Below, piece by piece: positions 33,748 through 41,985 of a stretch of 64,000 bases of DNA; within the stretch, counting starts at the first letter, position 1; every line of letters starts with the position of its first letter. The stretch spans positions 1 to 64,000 of the forward strand of contig JAKSTU010000010.1 in the NCBI GenBank assembly GCA_024402435.1, read 5' to 3'. Below the pieces are notes generated by a model. It made no database searches. It worked only from the letters and a program-made list of their open reading frames with translations, and was not told the DNA's origin. The translations under genes were made by a program, and so were the position numbers. The DNA comes from Treponemataceae bacterium (GTDB taxonomy: Bacteria; Spirochaetota; Spirochaetia; Treponematales; Treponemataceae).

Positions 33748-35184
33748 ATGAAAGCGAAGTTTTTTCTGTGTGCCGCGTTGGTTGTTCTGACCGGCACATT
33801 CTGTTCAATCAATCAGCTTTGTGCCCTTGATTATCACTCCCTTCTTGCGGCGTATCAGGCTAATGACATTCAGCTGCAGCAGCTTGAAATCCGCCTTGAG
33901 CAGGCGGAACTGTCGGTCAAAAAACTGAACTTGCAGAATGAGTTGACTTATACAGCTTCTTCGGGCAGGTCGTCGGTTTCTGCAGGAACTGACGGTTTTT
34001 CTATTTCCGTATCACCTTCGGCAACAGTCAGCCTTGCAGATGAGAGAAACACAACCGTCTCGGTGAATGCGCCTTTTAGTTTTTCTGCAAATGACAACAC
34101 GTCAACATTCCGGGTGAACGGCTTGGGCGCAAGTTTTTCGATGGACATTATTTCTTCTTCCAATGATCAGAAATCCCTTTCTCTCCAGAAGGCAGAAAGA
34201 TCTGTTCTTGAAGCGGAACGGAACATTGCCGCCCGGAAAATGACATTGGAAAATTCCTTCCTTTCTCAGCTGAAGACAATTTTTACCGACAAAAAGAATG
34301 TTTATGACGCAAATTCTTCCCTTGAAGATTCCCGTATCAGCCTTGAGTCTTTGAAAGCAAAGGGCTACTCCGAAACTTCTGCTTCCTATCGCACTCAATC
34401 ATTGAGTTACAAGTCTGCCGAACACAAACTTGAAAAAGCAAAGAGGACTCTGCAGGATGATCTCCAGCTTTTTTCGGCAAAATGCGGAATGACTTTTTCC
34501 GAAGATTTTGACCTGACGATTCCTGATGAAAAACTCCTGTCTTTTTCTGATTTTGCCCAGGAATCATACAAAAGCATTGAATCTTCCGCTTGGACGAACT
34601 ACATCAATTCTTTGGAACGTGGCATTTCCTCTGATCTGTCCGTCTCTGTGAACGGAGGATACTCTTTTTCAGGTTCAACGGGCAGCAACGGATCCGGGTC
34701 ACATACCCCTGACGCAGGAATTTCTGTTTCCTACAAGGGGATTACGGCAACTGCGGGGCTTTCTCTTCCCATGACTTTTTCAGACCGTGCAGATCCCAAG
34801 ATAAACCCGACCATTTCTCTGTCTTTTTCTTACAGTCCGAAAACAGAAAAAAACAATGCGCTGACCAAGGAGCAGAATCAGCTTGTTGAAGAAAGTGAAC
34901 TTCTTTCTATTCAGGAAGCTGTTGCTTCTTACAGGGAAGCCCTTGTTTCATATGATACGCAGAAAGAAACTTTGGAATGGGAACTTTCCCGTTGTGAAGA
35001 AGAAGTCAGCCTTTACGAAAGTCTTGCTGCAGATTACGAATCCTGGTTCAATCAGGGGCTTGTAAGTCAAAGCGACAGACGCAGGGCGCTCAGCAATTAC
35101 GAAAATGCAGTTGCCAGTCAGCGGCTGGCGAAAATCAATGTTCTGTCATACAACATTTCAGTGCGTTCTCAGTTTGTAGAATGA
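33748..35184 (+). CDS. TolC-family outer-membrane efflux protein
   Basis: A 478-residue protein with a signal peptide (cleavage near LCALDY, about residue 26) and two long helical heptad regions flanking beta segments, as in TolC-type outer-membrane channels. Characteristic pieces are LEIRLEQAELSVKKL at the first coil and the closing coil YESLAADYESWFNQGLVSQSDRRRALSNYENA. It starts a four-gene export operon with an MFP, an ABC ATPase and an FtsX-type permease. Ser/Gly-rich beta stretches (about 70-120, 285-345) fit the membrane barrel. Confidence 0.82.
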   Translation: MKAKFFLCAALVVLTGTFCSINQLCALDYHSLLAAYQANDIQLQQLEIRLEQAELSVKKLNLQNELTYTASSGRSSVSAGTDGFSISVSPSATVSLADERNTTVSVNAPFSFSANDNTSTFRVNGLGASFSMDIISSSNDQKSLSLQKAERSVLEAERNIAARKMTLENSFLSQLKTIFTDKKNVYDANSSLEDSRISLESLKAKGYSETSASYRTQSLSYKSAEHKLEKAKRTLQDDLQLFSAKCGMTFSEDFDLTIPDEKLLSFSDFAQESYKSIESSAWTNYINSLERGISSDLSVSVNGGYSFSGSTGSNGSGSHTPDAGISVSYKGITATAGLSLPMTFSDRADPKINPTISLSFSYSPKTEKNNALTKEQNQLVEESELLSIQEAVASYREALVSYDTQKETLEWELSRCEEEVSLYESLAADYESWFNQGLVSQSDRRRALSNYENAVASQRLAKINVLSYNISVRSQFVE

Positions 35185-35241
35185 GACATTGCTGAACAAC
35201 AGGTTTTACGGAACAGACAGATTTTTTAACAGGAGTCAAAA

Positions 35242-36402
35242 ATGGCATATGCACATATTACGGGAAAAAGCGAGACAAAAAAGACGGTAACAAAAAGCAG
35301 AACGGCCAGAACAGTGCCGGATGCTGATGATAATCCCCCTGTCAGAAAACGCCGCAAACTGGCGAAATGGCAGATTATCCTGATAATTGTTCTGTGTGCT
35401 GTTGCTTTGGGACTTGTCGCGGCAAAAATCTTCCTGTCAAAACGGAATTCTTCAACTTCTGTCGTTCAGACTTACAGAGTCCGTCAGGAAACCAATGAGA
35501 ACATAATCGAAATTTCCGGAAACATTCTTGCAGCCCAGTCGCAGACTCTGCGTGTTGCCGGAGCCGGAACCGTAACCAAAGTGAACGTCAAAGAAGGCGA
35601 TTTTGTCAAAAAAGGACAGGTTCTTCTGGAACTGGATGCTGTCGAACAGAACTACGAACTGTCAAATCTTGATTATCAGATTGCTCAGACAAAAATCAAC
35701 GGTTCGAAAAAAGAACTGGAACTCCAGCAGCAGAAACGCACTGTGTTGCAGAAAAAGCTTGAAGACCGCAAGGTTGTCGCTTCTTTCGACGGTTACCTTG
35801 CCCAGTTTTCAGTTCTGACAGGTGACTATCTTGAAGCAAAGGATGTTGTCGGCACCCTGATTGACCGTTCTTACATGAAAGCTTCCGTAGAAGTTGTGGA
35901 AACCGATGTGTCCAAACTGAAAGTCAATCAGCCCGTCCGGTTCACTTTCCCGGCTTATTCAAAAGAAGTGACTGGCTATGTGGTTTCCTATCCGACTGTA
36001 GGATCCATAACAAGCCGCGGTGCCACAGTTGTAGAAACAGAACTCCGCATAGACAATCCTCCGGAAGAGATTTTACCCCAGTTTTCGTTTACCGGTGTGA
36101 TTCAGATTACTGAGCCTGAAACTGTTCTGGTGATTGAACGTCAGGCTATTTCTTCCAAATCGGGCAAAAGCTATGCAGAAGTTGTGCAGCGTGACGGAAC
36201 CACCAAAGAAGTTCAGGTTACTGTAGAAAACTATGGAACAAAATATGTGAAGATTCTTTCCGGGCTTTCTGCCGGTGATGTTGTGCAGAATTCTGCTTCA
36301 ACGCAAAGTGGTTGGGCAGCTTCTTCCGGTGGTAACGCTGGTTCCGGCGGAAATGGCGGCAACAGCAGTTTTGGCGGAATGACAGTCCGGATGGGACGTT
36401 AA
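35242..36402 (+). CDS. Membrane-fusion (HlyD/MacA-type) periplasmic adaptor
   Basis: A 386-residue adaptor linking an inner-membrane exporter to the TolC-like channel. It has a basic cytoplasmic tail, one membrane helix (about 48-69), a barrel-sandwich (lipoyl) half (GTVTKVNVKEGDFVKKGQVLLELD), a short coiled hairpin (about 135-175), the second lipoyl half (VVASFDGYLAQFSVLTGDYL) and a beta-barrel. The C-terminus is a Gly/Ser/Asn-rich tail of about 30 residues. The AGGAG SD is well placed. The order TolC-MFP-ATPase-permease matches MacAB-like systems. Confidence 0.88.
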   Translation: MAYAHITGKSETKKTVTKSRTARTVPDADDNPPVRKRRKLAKWQIILIIVLCAVALGLVAAKIFLSKRNSSTSVVQTYRVRQETNENIIEISGNILAAQSQTLRVAGAGTVTKVNVKEGDFVKKGQVLLELDAVEQNYELSNLDYQIAQTKINGSKKELELQQQKRTVLQKKLEDRKVVASFDGYLAQFSVLTGDYLEAKDVVGTLIDRSYMKASVEVVETDVSKLKVNQPVRFTFPAYSKEVTGYVVSYPTVGSITSRGATVVETELRIDNPPEEILPQFSFTGVIQITEPETVLVIERQAISSKSGKSYAEVVQRDGTTKEVQVTVENYGTKYVKILSGLSAGDVVQNSASTQSGWAASSGGNAGSGGNGGNSSFGGMTVRMGR

Positions 36403-36424
36403 CTTTTCAGACTTTGGAGCTAGC

Positions 36425-37129
36425 ATGTCGTCAACAGTAATAGAAATGCGCAATGTCTGGAAAGTTTACACAATGGGAGACAATCAGGTTCAGGCATTGA
36501 GAGGTATTTCCTTCAAAGTGCAGGCCGGAGAGTTCATGTCCATCATGGGGCCTTCCGGTTCAGGAAAATCCACGTGCATGAACATGATCGGATGTCTGGA
36601 CAGACCCACAAGCGGGGACGTAATCATCAACGGAAGAAAAACTGCCGAAATGAACGAAACTGATTTGTCTTATCTCAGGAACGAAACTGTAGGCTTTGTC
36701 TTTCAGCAGTATCACCTGCTTGCTTCCATGTCCGTGCTGGAAAACGTAATGCTTCCTTTGCGCTACCAGGGCGTTCCGCGTCGTGACAGACGCAGGTTGG
36801 CAGAAGAGGCTCTTGCAAAAGTGGGACTTCAGGAACGTATGGGCCATCGTCCTCACGAATTGTCCGGCGGTCAGAAGCAGAGGGTTGCAATTGCAAGAGC
36901 AATGGTTACCCGTCCAAAAATCATTCTGGCTGACGAACCGACAGGAGCGTTGGACAGCGAAACAGGCCGTTCCGTTCTGAAACTTTTCGGTGAAATCAAC
37001 AGAAAGCAGGGGACTACGATCGTAATAGTAACTCACGATCCCAGAATCGGAGCCGCAACAAACCGATGTGTACACATCTTTGACGGAAATATCAAAAAAG
37101 ATGTCAACAATCTGAAGGAGTATCAGTAA
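36425..37129 (+). CDS. ABC exporter ATPase (MacB/LolD type)
   Basis: A 234-residue cytoplasmic ATPase with Walker A GPSGSGKST (42-50), signature LSGGQKQR, Walker B IILADEPTGALD and the switch His in VTHDP. It belongs to the MacB/LolD/FtsE class that powers mechanotransmission rather than ordinary transport. The SD GGAG is 7 nt upstream. Its stop overlaps the permease start by one base (TAATG), so the two subunits are made together. ATPase and permease are separate here, whereas MacB of proteobacteria is a fusion. Confidence 0.93.
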   Translation: MSSTVIEMRNVWKVYTMGDNQVQALRGISFKVQAGEFMSIMGPSGSGKSTCMNMIGCLDRPTSGDVIINGRKTAEMNETDLSYLRNETVGFVFQQYHLLASMSVLENVMLPLRYQGVPRRDRRRLAEEALAKVGLQERMGHRPHELSGGQKQRVAIARAMVTRPKIILADEPTGALDSETGRSVLKLFGEINRKQGTTIVIVTHDPRIGAATNRCVHIFDGNIKKDVNNLKEYQ

Positions 37130-38304
37130 TGTTCGAAGATTTTCTCAATGCTCTTCAGAATTTCCGTATGAACAAGACAAGGACGATTCTTTCCCTTCTT
37201 GGAGTTGTTATCGGTGTTGCATCGGTAATCGTCATTACAACGTTGGGAGAGAGTGCCACCAGCAACATTACCGGCAGTTTTGCATCCTCCGGGCTTGATC
37301 TGGTTCAGATTTCTGCAGGATTCATGAACCGCAGGTCCTCTTCAGCGCTTTCGTTCACGGAAAAGTTCCGGGAGGACTTGTGGGACAACATCCCGCACCT
37401 TAAGCAGATTCAGTATACGAATTCCATCAGCGGAACTTTGAATTACGGTGATGCTTCGGCAAATGTGTCTGCTACTGCAATCGAAAACGGTTATTTTGAA
37501 ATGTACCATTACACTTTGTCGGAAGGGGTTGATTTTTCTGTTTCTGACAATGTGAACGGAGCCCAAAAAATCATTGTGGGCAAGGATATAGCAGATGCAC
37601 TGTTTGCCGATGGCAATGCTTTGGGAAAGACTGCCATTCTGATTCAGGGAAATGTTCGTTTCGGCTTTGAGATAATTGGAATTCTGGAAGATTCTGCTGT
37701 GGCGAAAAGTGTTTATATTCCGCGCGGTTTTTATTCAAAAAAAATAGAACCTAATCCAAAGGCAGCTTCTGCAATTCTTCAGGCGGTGGACAAAGACCAT
37801 GCAGTAGCGGTAGAGTCAGCGGTCAAATCTTACAGTGAGCGGCTGACAGGTTCTGCAAATTCCGTGTCAGTAATGTCGATGCAGAGCCTTCTGGATCAGT
37901 TTGATGAAATTCTGGGTACGGTAACAATGCTCCTTTCCGGCATAGCTGCCATATCGCTTCTTGTAGGCGGCGTAGGAATCATGAACATCATGATTGTTAC
38001 AGTTACAGAACGCCGCAAGGAAATCGGAATACGCAAAGCTTTGGGCGCAACCCCCGGAGCAATCAGGATGCAGTTCCTGGTGGAATCCGCTTCCATTACT
38101 CTTGTAGGCGGATTTTTCGGCATTCTTGCAGGCTTGGGAATCAGTGCAGTTGCGGTAAATGTCCTGGAATGGTCTTATGCAATCAAATGGGATGCCTGCC
38201 TGCTTTCTTTTGTTTTTTCAGCATTTGTCGGCGTTTTTTTCGGACTCAGTCCGGCTGCAAGAGCCGCAAAACTGGATCCCGTCGAAGCTCTTGCAAGTGA
38301 ATGA
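37129..38304 (+). CDS. ABC exporter permease (MacB/FtsX type)
   Basis: A 391-residue permease with one N-terminal transmembrane helix (about 21-41, preceded by NKTRTILSLLGVVIG), a periplasmic MacB_PCD domain (about 45-265) and three C-terminal helices in the FtsX domain (VGGVGIMNIMIVTVTERRKEIGIRKALGA, typical). It couples ATP hydrolysis to movement of a substrate from the periplasm into the TolC-like channel. Substrate (peptide, lipid, antibiotic) cannot be read. It is the last gene of the export operon. Confidence 0.93.
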   Translation: MFEDFLNALQNFRMNKTRTILSLLGVVIGVASVIVITTLGESATSNITGSFASSGLDLVQISAGFMNRRSSSALSFTEKFREDLWDNIPHLKQIQYTNSISGTLNYGDASANVSATAIENGYFEMYHYTLSEGVDFSVSDNVNGAQKIIVGKDIADALFADGNALGKTAILIQGNVRFGFEIIGILEDSAVAKSVYIPRGFYSKKIEPNPKAASAILQAVDKDHAVAVESAVKSYSERLTGSANSVSVMSMQSLLDQFDEILGTVTMLLSGIAAISLLVGGVGIMNIMIVTVTERRKEIGIRKALGATPGAIRMQFLVESASITLVGGFFGILAGLGISAVAVNVLEWSYAIKWDACLLSFVFSAFVGVFFGLSPAARAAKLDPVEALASE

Positions 38305-38336
38305 AAAATATGGCATTATTGAGAAAACTTACCGAG

Positions 38337-38361
38337 AAGCACTTGAAAATTTGCTTTTTTT
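38337..38361 (+). terminator. Weak terminator after the export operon
   Basis: A short stem AAGCA/TGCTT is followed by TTTTTTTG, 33 bp after the permease stop and just before the promoter of the tRNA-rpmG operon. Confidence 0.4.
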
Positions 38362-38382
38362 GTAATAACATAAAAATCTCTA

Positions 38383-38411
38383 TTGACAAAATCAGAGCCT
38401 GCGTGTAAAGT
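38383..38411 (+). promoter_or_regulatory. Promoter of the tRNA-Thr/rpmG/tRNA-Trp/secE operon
   Basis: TTGACA (38383-38388), a 17-bp spacer and TAAAGT (38406-38411) lie about 20 bp before the tRNA-Thr. No other clear promoter is seen before nusG, so it may drive the whole set. Confidence 0.75.
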
Positions 38412-38430
38412 AGTCAAACCTATAGTGCTT

Positions 38431-38503
38431 GCCTTTATAGCTCAGTCGGTAGAGCGCAACCTCGGTAAGGTTGAGGTCAGCAGTTCGATTCTGCTTGAAG
38501 GCT
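38431..38503 (+). tRNA. tRNA-Thr (GGT anticodon)
   Basis: A full cloverleaf can be drawn: acceptor GCCTTTA/TGAAGGC with discriminator T, D-arm GCTC/GAGC, anticodon stem CAACC/GGTTG with loop TCGGTAA (anticodon GGT), and T-arm AGCAG/CTGCT with loop TTCGATT. The 3' CCA is not encoded. Confidence 0.95.
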
Positions 38504-38532
38504 AAACAAAAATTTTTGTAAGGAGAAAAGGT

Positions 38533-38706
38533 ATGGCATCAAAGAAAACAGCTGTAGAAATCATCGCATTACAGTGTTCAGAATGCAAACGCAAGAATTA
38601 TACAACCTATAAAAACAGAAAAAATATCCAGGGTAAGCTTGAATTGAATAAATACTGTCCTTTTGACCGCAAGCATACACTGCATAAAGAAACAAAAGTA
38701 AAATAA
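38533..38706 (+). CDS. rpmG: Ribosomal protein L33
   Basis: A 57-residue large-subunit protein starting [20 protein letters not shown] and ending HKETKVK. It keeps CSEC and a second Cys (KYCPFD) where zinc-type L33 has CxxC, so it is partly of the zinc-binding (C+) form. A strong AAGGAG SD lies 9 nt before the ATG. It sits between two tRNA genes in the conserved tRNA-rpmG-tRNA-secE arrangement. Confidence 0.95.
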   Translation: MASKKTAVEIIALQCSECKRKNYTTYKNRKNIQGKLELNKYCPFDRKHTLHKETKVK

Positions 38707-38720
38707 TTAATTCGTATATT

Positions 38721-38736
38721 TAAGCCGAAAGGCTTT
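38721..38736 (+). promoter_or_regulatory. Small GAAA-tetraloop hairpin between rpmG and tRNA-Trp
   Basis: AAGCC-GAAA-GGCTT is followed by TGATATAT. It is too short for an efficient terminator and may mark an RNA-processing site between the L33 message and the tRNA. Confidence 0.35.
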
Positions 38737-38746
38737 GATATATATT

Positions 38747-38819
38747 AGGTCAATAGCTCCAATGGTAGAGCGTCGGTCTCCAAAACCGAATGTTGAGGGT
38801 TCGAGTCCTTCTTGGCCTG
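38747..38819 (+). tRNA. tRNA-Trp (CCA anticodon)
   Basis: The acceptor AGGTCAA/TTGGCCT (one G-U pair) has discriminator G. The D-arm is GCTC/GAGC, the anticodon stem TCGGT/ACCGA with loop CTCCAAA (anticodon CCA), and the T-arm contains GGTTCGAGTCC. The 3' CCA is not encoded. Confidence 0.95.
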
Positions 38820-38847
38820 TATTTTTATTTCTAAAGGGGATTGAATA

Positions 38848-39024
38848 ATGAAATTGTTCCAGTTTTTCAAAGAATGTGGTTCTGAACTTAAGAAAGTTGT
38901 ATGGCCCACTAGAGAAGACGTTCTTTCCTCCGTTAAAGTAGTTCTGATTTCTACAATTGTTGTTGCAGTAGTTCTTGGTGTCCTTGACTTTCTGTTCAAC
39001 ACTGGCATGAACCTCGTATTCTAA
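38848..39024 (+). CDS. secE: Preprotein translocase subunit SecE
   Basis: A 58-residue single-span SecE, the small essential subunit of the SecYEG channel. It shows the conserved FFKECGSELKKVVWPTRED amphipathic helix followed by one transmembrane helix (about 29-50). AAAGGGG is the SD. It is directly upstream of nusG, as in most bacteria. Confidence 0.95.
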   Translation: MKLFQFFKECGSELKKVVWPTREDVLSSVKVVLISTIVVAVVLGVLDFLFNTGMNLVF

Positions 39025-39037
39025 AAGGTGCTGGCAG

Positions 39038-39595
39038 ATGGCAAAAGGCTGGTACATCCTTCATACTTATTCCGGGTATGAGCAGAAAATCGAAAGAACT
39101 ATCCGCTCTTTAATCGAAAACGGTGATTTGTCTTCAGAAATTGTACTTGATATCAAAGTACCGCTTGAAGAAGTCGTTGAAGTAAAAGACGGAAAAAAAC
39201 GTACAATCTCTAAAAAACTTCTTCCCAGTTATATTATGGCAGAGTTGGATCTGCCTGATTTCGGCTGGAAAGATACTTGTGCAACAATCCGCAGAATTCA
39301 GGGTGTAACCGGATTCGTAGGAGCAGCAAGCAACGTTAAACCTCGTCCAATTCCAGTTGAAGAAGCAAAAGCCCTTTTGCAGAAAACAGGTGAAATCAAA
39401 GGCGAAAAGACTACACGCATGAAGCAGACTTTCTCAGTTGGTGAGCAGGTCAAGATCATTGATGGTCCTTTTGCTACTTTTGAAGGATCAATCGAAGAAG
39501 TCAACATGGAAAAAAGCAAACTGCGCGTAATCGTCGGAATTTTCGGACGTGCTACGCCGGTTGAAGTGGACCTTTTACAAGTCGAAAAGATTTAG
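39038..39595 (+). CDS. nusG: Transcription antitermination factor NusG
   Basis: A 185-residue elongation factor that binds RNA polymerase and links it to Rho or ribosomal protein S10. The N-terminal domain begins GWYILHTYSGYEQK; the GVTGFVG segment precedes the C-terminal KOW domain (FSVGEQVKIIDGPFATFEGSIEEVN). It lies 13 bp after secE. The following 117-bp leader contains alternative hairpins before rplK. Confidence 0.97.
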   Translation: MAKGWYILHTYSGYEQKIERTIRSLIENGDLSSEIVLDIKVPLEEVVEVKDGKKRTISKKLLPSYIMAELDLPDFGWKDTCATIRRIQGVTGFVGAASNVKPRPIPVEEAKALLQKTGEIKGEKTTRMKQTFSVGEQVKIIDGPFATFEGSIEEVNMEKSKLRVIVGIFGRATPVEVDLLQVEKI

Positions 39596-39663
39596 TGTCC
39601 GAAAGGATATTATTCTTTGTTTTGGGAGAAGAGCTGCTCCGTTGGAGTTAGAGCTTTTCGCTA

Positions 39664-39694
39664 GACGGTGTGTCCTTGTGGCTGCCGTCACACC
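39664..39694 (+). promoter_or_regulatory. rplK leader with two mutually exclusive hairpins
   Basis: In the 117-bp nusG-rplK gap, GACGG (39664-39668) can pair with CCGTC (39685-39689). The overlapping GGTGTG (39667-39672) can pair with CACACC (39689-39694). Both cannot form fully together. The site lies about 20 nt before the rplK start, where ribosomal-protein autoregulation (L1-type) is known in other bacteria. Confidence 0.4.
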
Positions 39695-39712
39695 AATTTA
39701 AGGAGAAATAAA

Positions 39713-40144
39713 ATGGCTAAGAAGAAGGTAACGGCTGTAATCAAACTGCAGTGCCCTGCAGGAAAGGCAACTCCTGCTCCGCCAGTCGGTCCTGCATTGG
39801 GACCTCATGGTGTAAGCGCTCCTCAGTTCGTACAGCAGTTCAATGACCGGACAAAAAGCATGGAACCCGGTCTTATCATTCCTGCAATTATTACCGTTTT
39901 TTCAGACAAAACATTTACTTTCGTTCTGAAAACACCGCCCGCTGCAGTTCTTATCAAGAAAGCTGTAGGTATCGACAAAGGTTCTTCAAATGCACTGCTT
40001 AACAAAGTAGGAACTCTTTCTGCTGCAAAGCTGGAAGAAATTGCAAAGACAAAACTGCCCGATACAAACGCACTTGATTTGGAAGGCGCAAAGAAAATCG
40101 TAGCCGGTACTGCTCGCAGTATGGGTGTAGAGGTGGAGCAGTAA
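39713..40144 (+). CDS. rplK: Ribosomal protein L11
   Basis: A 143-residue L11, part of the GTPase-associated centre. The start [19 protein letters not shown] is set by the AAGGAG SD 8 nt upstream. It has the Pro-rich N-terminal segment [14 protein letters not shown] and the rRNA-binding C-terminal domain. One base separates its stop from the rplA start codon. Confidence 0.98.
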   Translation: MAKKKVTAVIKLQCPAGKATPAPPVGPALGPHGVSAPQFVQQFNDRTKSMEPGLIIPAIITVFSDKTFTFVLKTPPAAVLIKKAVGIDKGSSNALLNKVGTLSAAKLEEIAKTKLPDTNALDLEGAKKIVAGTARSMGVEVEQ

Positions 40145-40145
40145 T

Positions 40146-40826
40146 ATGAAACACGGAAAGAAATATCTTGAGTCTCTCAAAAAATATGATGCTTCAAAAG
40201 CATATGAGTTGACAGCAGCTTGTGAAACTGTAAAAGCTGTAAAATTCGCCAACTTTGATGAAACAGTTGAAGCTCATGTCCGTCTTAAGTTAGGCAAAAA
40301 CCAGACAGTTCGCGATACACTTGTATTCCCCAACCAGTTCAAAGGTGAGAAAAAAGTTCTCGTATTCTGTAAGGAAGACCGCATTAAGGAAGCATTGGAC
40401 GCAGGAGCTGCATTTGCAGGTGCTGATGAATATGTGGAAAAGGTAAAGGGCGGTTGGCTTGATTTTGACATTGCTGTTGCAACTCCTGACATGATGAAGG
40501 ATGTTGGTCGTCTGGGTATGATTTTGGGACGCAAAGGACTTATGCCTAACCCCAAAACAGGTACTGTAACAAACGACATCGTTTCTGCAATCAACGAACT
40601 CAAAAAAGGACGCGTTGAATACCGTGCAGACAAACAGGGCAATGTTCATATCGCTGTAGGTAAAACATCTATGGAACCTGCAAAGGTTGCCGAAAACGTT
40701 CAGACTCTGATTTCTGAAATCGTTCGCAAAAAACCTGCTGATGCAAAATCAGGTTACATTCAGGGCGTTTCAGTAAGTTCAACAATGGGTCCTGGCGTTA
40801 CAGTAGACTTCAAGGAAGGAGAATAA
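40146..40826 (+). CDS. rplA: Ribosomal protein L1
   Basis: A 226-residue L1 of the 50S stalk base. Conserved elements are the LRLGKNQTVRDT-like segment (here VRLKLGKNQTVRDTLVFP), GRLGMILGRKGLMPNPKTGTV and the C-terminal SSTMGPGV. It follows rplK by one base and is followed by rplJ after two, within the rplKAJL operon. Confidence 0.98.
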   Translation: MKHGKKYLESLKKYDASKAYELTAACETVKAVKFANFDETVEAHVRLKLGKNQTVRDTLVFPNQFKGEKKVLVFCKEDRIKEALDAGAAFAGADEYVEKVKGGWLDFDIAVATPDMMKDVGRLGMILGRKGLMPNPKTGTVTNDIVSAINELKKGRVEYRADKQGNVHIAVGKTSMEPAKVAENVQTLISEIVRKKPADAKSGYIQGVSVSSTMGPGVTVDFKEGE

Positions 40827-40828
40827 TC

Positions 40829-41365
40829 ATGGCTTTAATGGCAAAAAAACTCCAGCCTGCTAAAGTTGAAGCAATAGCAGAAGTTAAATCAATTCTTGAA
40901 GGATATAACGACTATATCTTTACAAACTACCGCGGTCTGACAGTTGAGCAGATTTCTGCTCTCCGCAAACAGCTTCGCGGAAAAGATTGTGAATTCAAAG
41001 TAATCAAAAACAATTTTGCAAAAGTTGCTTTTGATGAACTGAAAGTTGAAAACGTTGCAGATTTCTTGACAGGACCTACAGCTGTAGCTCTTGCAAAAGA
41101 AGATGCAAACGAAGTAGCAAAGATTCTTTTCGACTTTGCAAAAGACACTCCCGCTCTTGAAATCAAGGGTGGTCTTCTGGACAAAGAAGTTTATGATGCT
41201 GCAAAAATCGAAGCATTCTCTAAACTCCCTGGAAAGAAACAGCTGATTGCTATGATTATGTCTACAATCAACGCCCCTGTGCAGAAAGTTGCTGCAACAT
41301 TGCAGGCTTATGTGGACAAAAAATCAGCAGAAGGTGGCGAAGCACCTGCTCCTGCAGCAGAATAA
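40829..41365 (+). CDS. rplJ: Ribosomal protein L10
   Basis: A 178-residue L10 that anchors the L7/L12 stalk. It shows FTNYRGLTVEQISALRKQLR, the KNNFAKVAF segment, DFLTGPTAVAL and an Ala/Glu-rich C-terminal tail. Only two bases separate it from rplA, so no room exists for the L10-binding leader that regulates rplJ in many bacteria. Confidence 0.98.
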   Translation: MALMAKKLQPAKVEAIAEVKSILEGYNDYIFTNYRGLTVEQISALRKQLRGKDCEFKVIKNNFAKVAFDELKVENVADFLTGPTAVALAKEDANEVAKILFDFAKDTPALEIKGGLLDKEVYDAAKIEAFSKLPGKKQLIAMIMSTINAPVQKVAATLQAYVDKKSAEGGEAPAPAAE

Positions 41366-41446
41366 TCGCGCTTAATATGCCTCAGGCTTCAAAGCTGTCG
41401 TCCTGTCGCATAAACAAATAAATTAATTACTTAAGGAGAAGATAAT

Positions 41447-41827
41447 ATGGCAGCTCTCACAACAGATCAGATTCTTGATGCAATTGCATCTATGACAGTA
41501 CTCGAAGCTTCCGAGCTCGTAAAAGCAATGGAAGAAAAATTTGGTGTAACAGCCGCTGCTCCCGTTATGGTAGCTGGCGCTGGTGCAGCTGCAGCACCTG
41601 CTGCAGAAGAGCAGACAGAATTCAACGTATCACTGGAAGCAGCTGATCCTGCAAAGAAAATTGCAGTTATCAAAGCTGTTCGTGAAGTTACAGGTCTTGG
41701 ACTTAAAGAAGCAAAAGACGTCGTTGAAGGCGCTCCCAAAATGCTCAAAGAAGCTGTATCTAAAGAAGAAGCAGCAAAAATCAAAGAAACTGTTGAAGCA
41801 GCTGGCGGAACCGTTAAGATTGCTTAA
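41447..41827 (+). CDS. rplL: Ribosomal protein L7/L12
   Basis: A 126-residue stalk protein. It has an N-terminal dimerisation domain, the Ala-rich hinge ([13 protein letters not shown]) and a C-terminal domain containing [20 protein letters not shown], which recruits translation GTPases. The AAGGAG SD is 9 nt upstream. An 81-bp spacer separates it from rplJ. Confidence 0.98.
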   Translation: MAALTTDQILDAIASMTVLEASELVKAMEEKFGVTAAAPVMVAGAGAAAAPAAEEQTEFNVSLEAADPAKKIAVIKAVREVTGLGLKEAKDVVEGAPKMLKEAVSKEEAAKIKETVEAAGGTVKIA

Positions 41828-41917
41828 GTTTGTTTGTTATGATGTCAGCCGGTCTGTTAACCAGCCGGCGGCACAACAATACATTTGATTTTCTCTGTTA
41901 TTTTTTAAGCTACCGGG

Positions 41918-41946
41918 GCTTTGTGTTCCGGTAGCTATACTTGTAA
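41918..41946 (+). promoter_or_regulatory. rplL-rpoB intergenic hairpin
   Basis: A perfect 9-bp stem AGCTACCGG/CCGGTAGCT with an 11-nt loop lies in the 158-bp gap before rpoB. A smaller GCCGG/CCGGC hairpin (41848-41869) precedes it. There is no U-tract after it, so it resembles a processing site or partial attenuator, as found between rplL and rpoB in other bacteria. Confidence 0.55.
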
Positions 41947-41985
41947 TGACCGCATTACTGAAACGAATTTTTAAAGGGGTATTTG

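Noticed and set aside
38721-38736. Terminator between rpmG and tRNA-Trp
   Set aside because: Only five base pairs and a poor T-tract; it is more likely a processing hairpin within one transcript.
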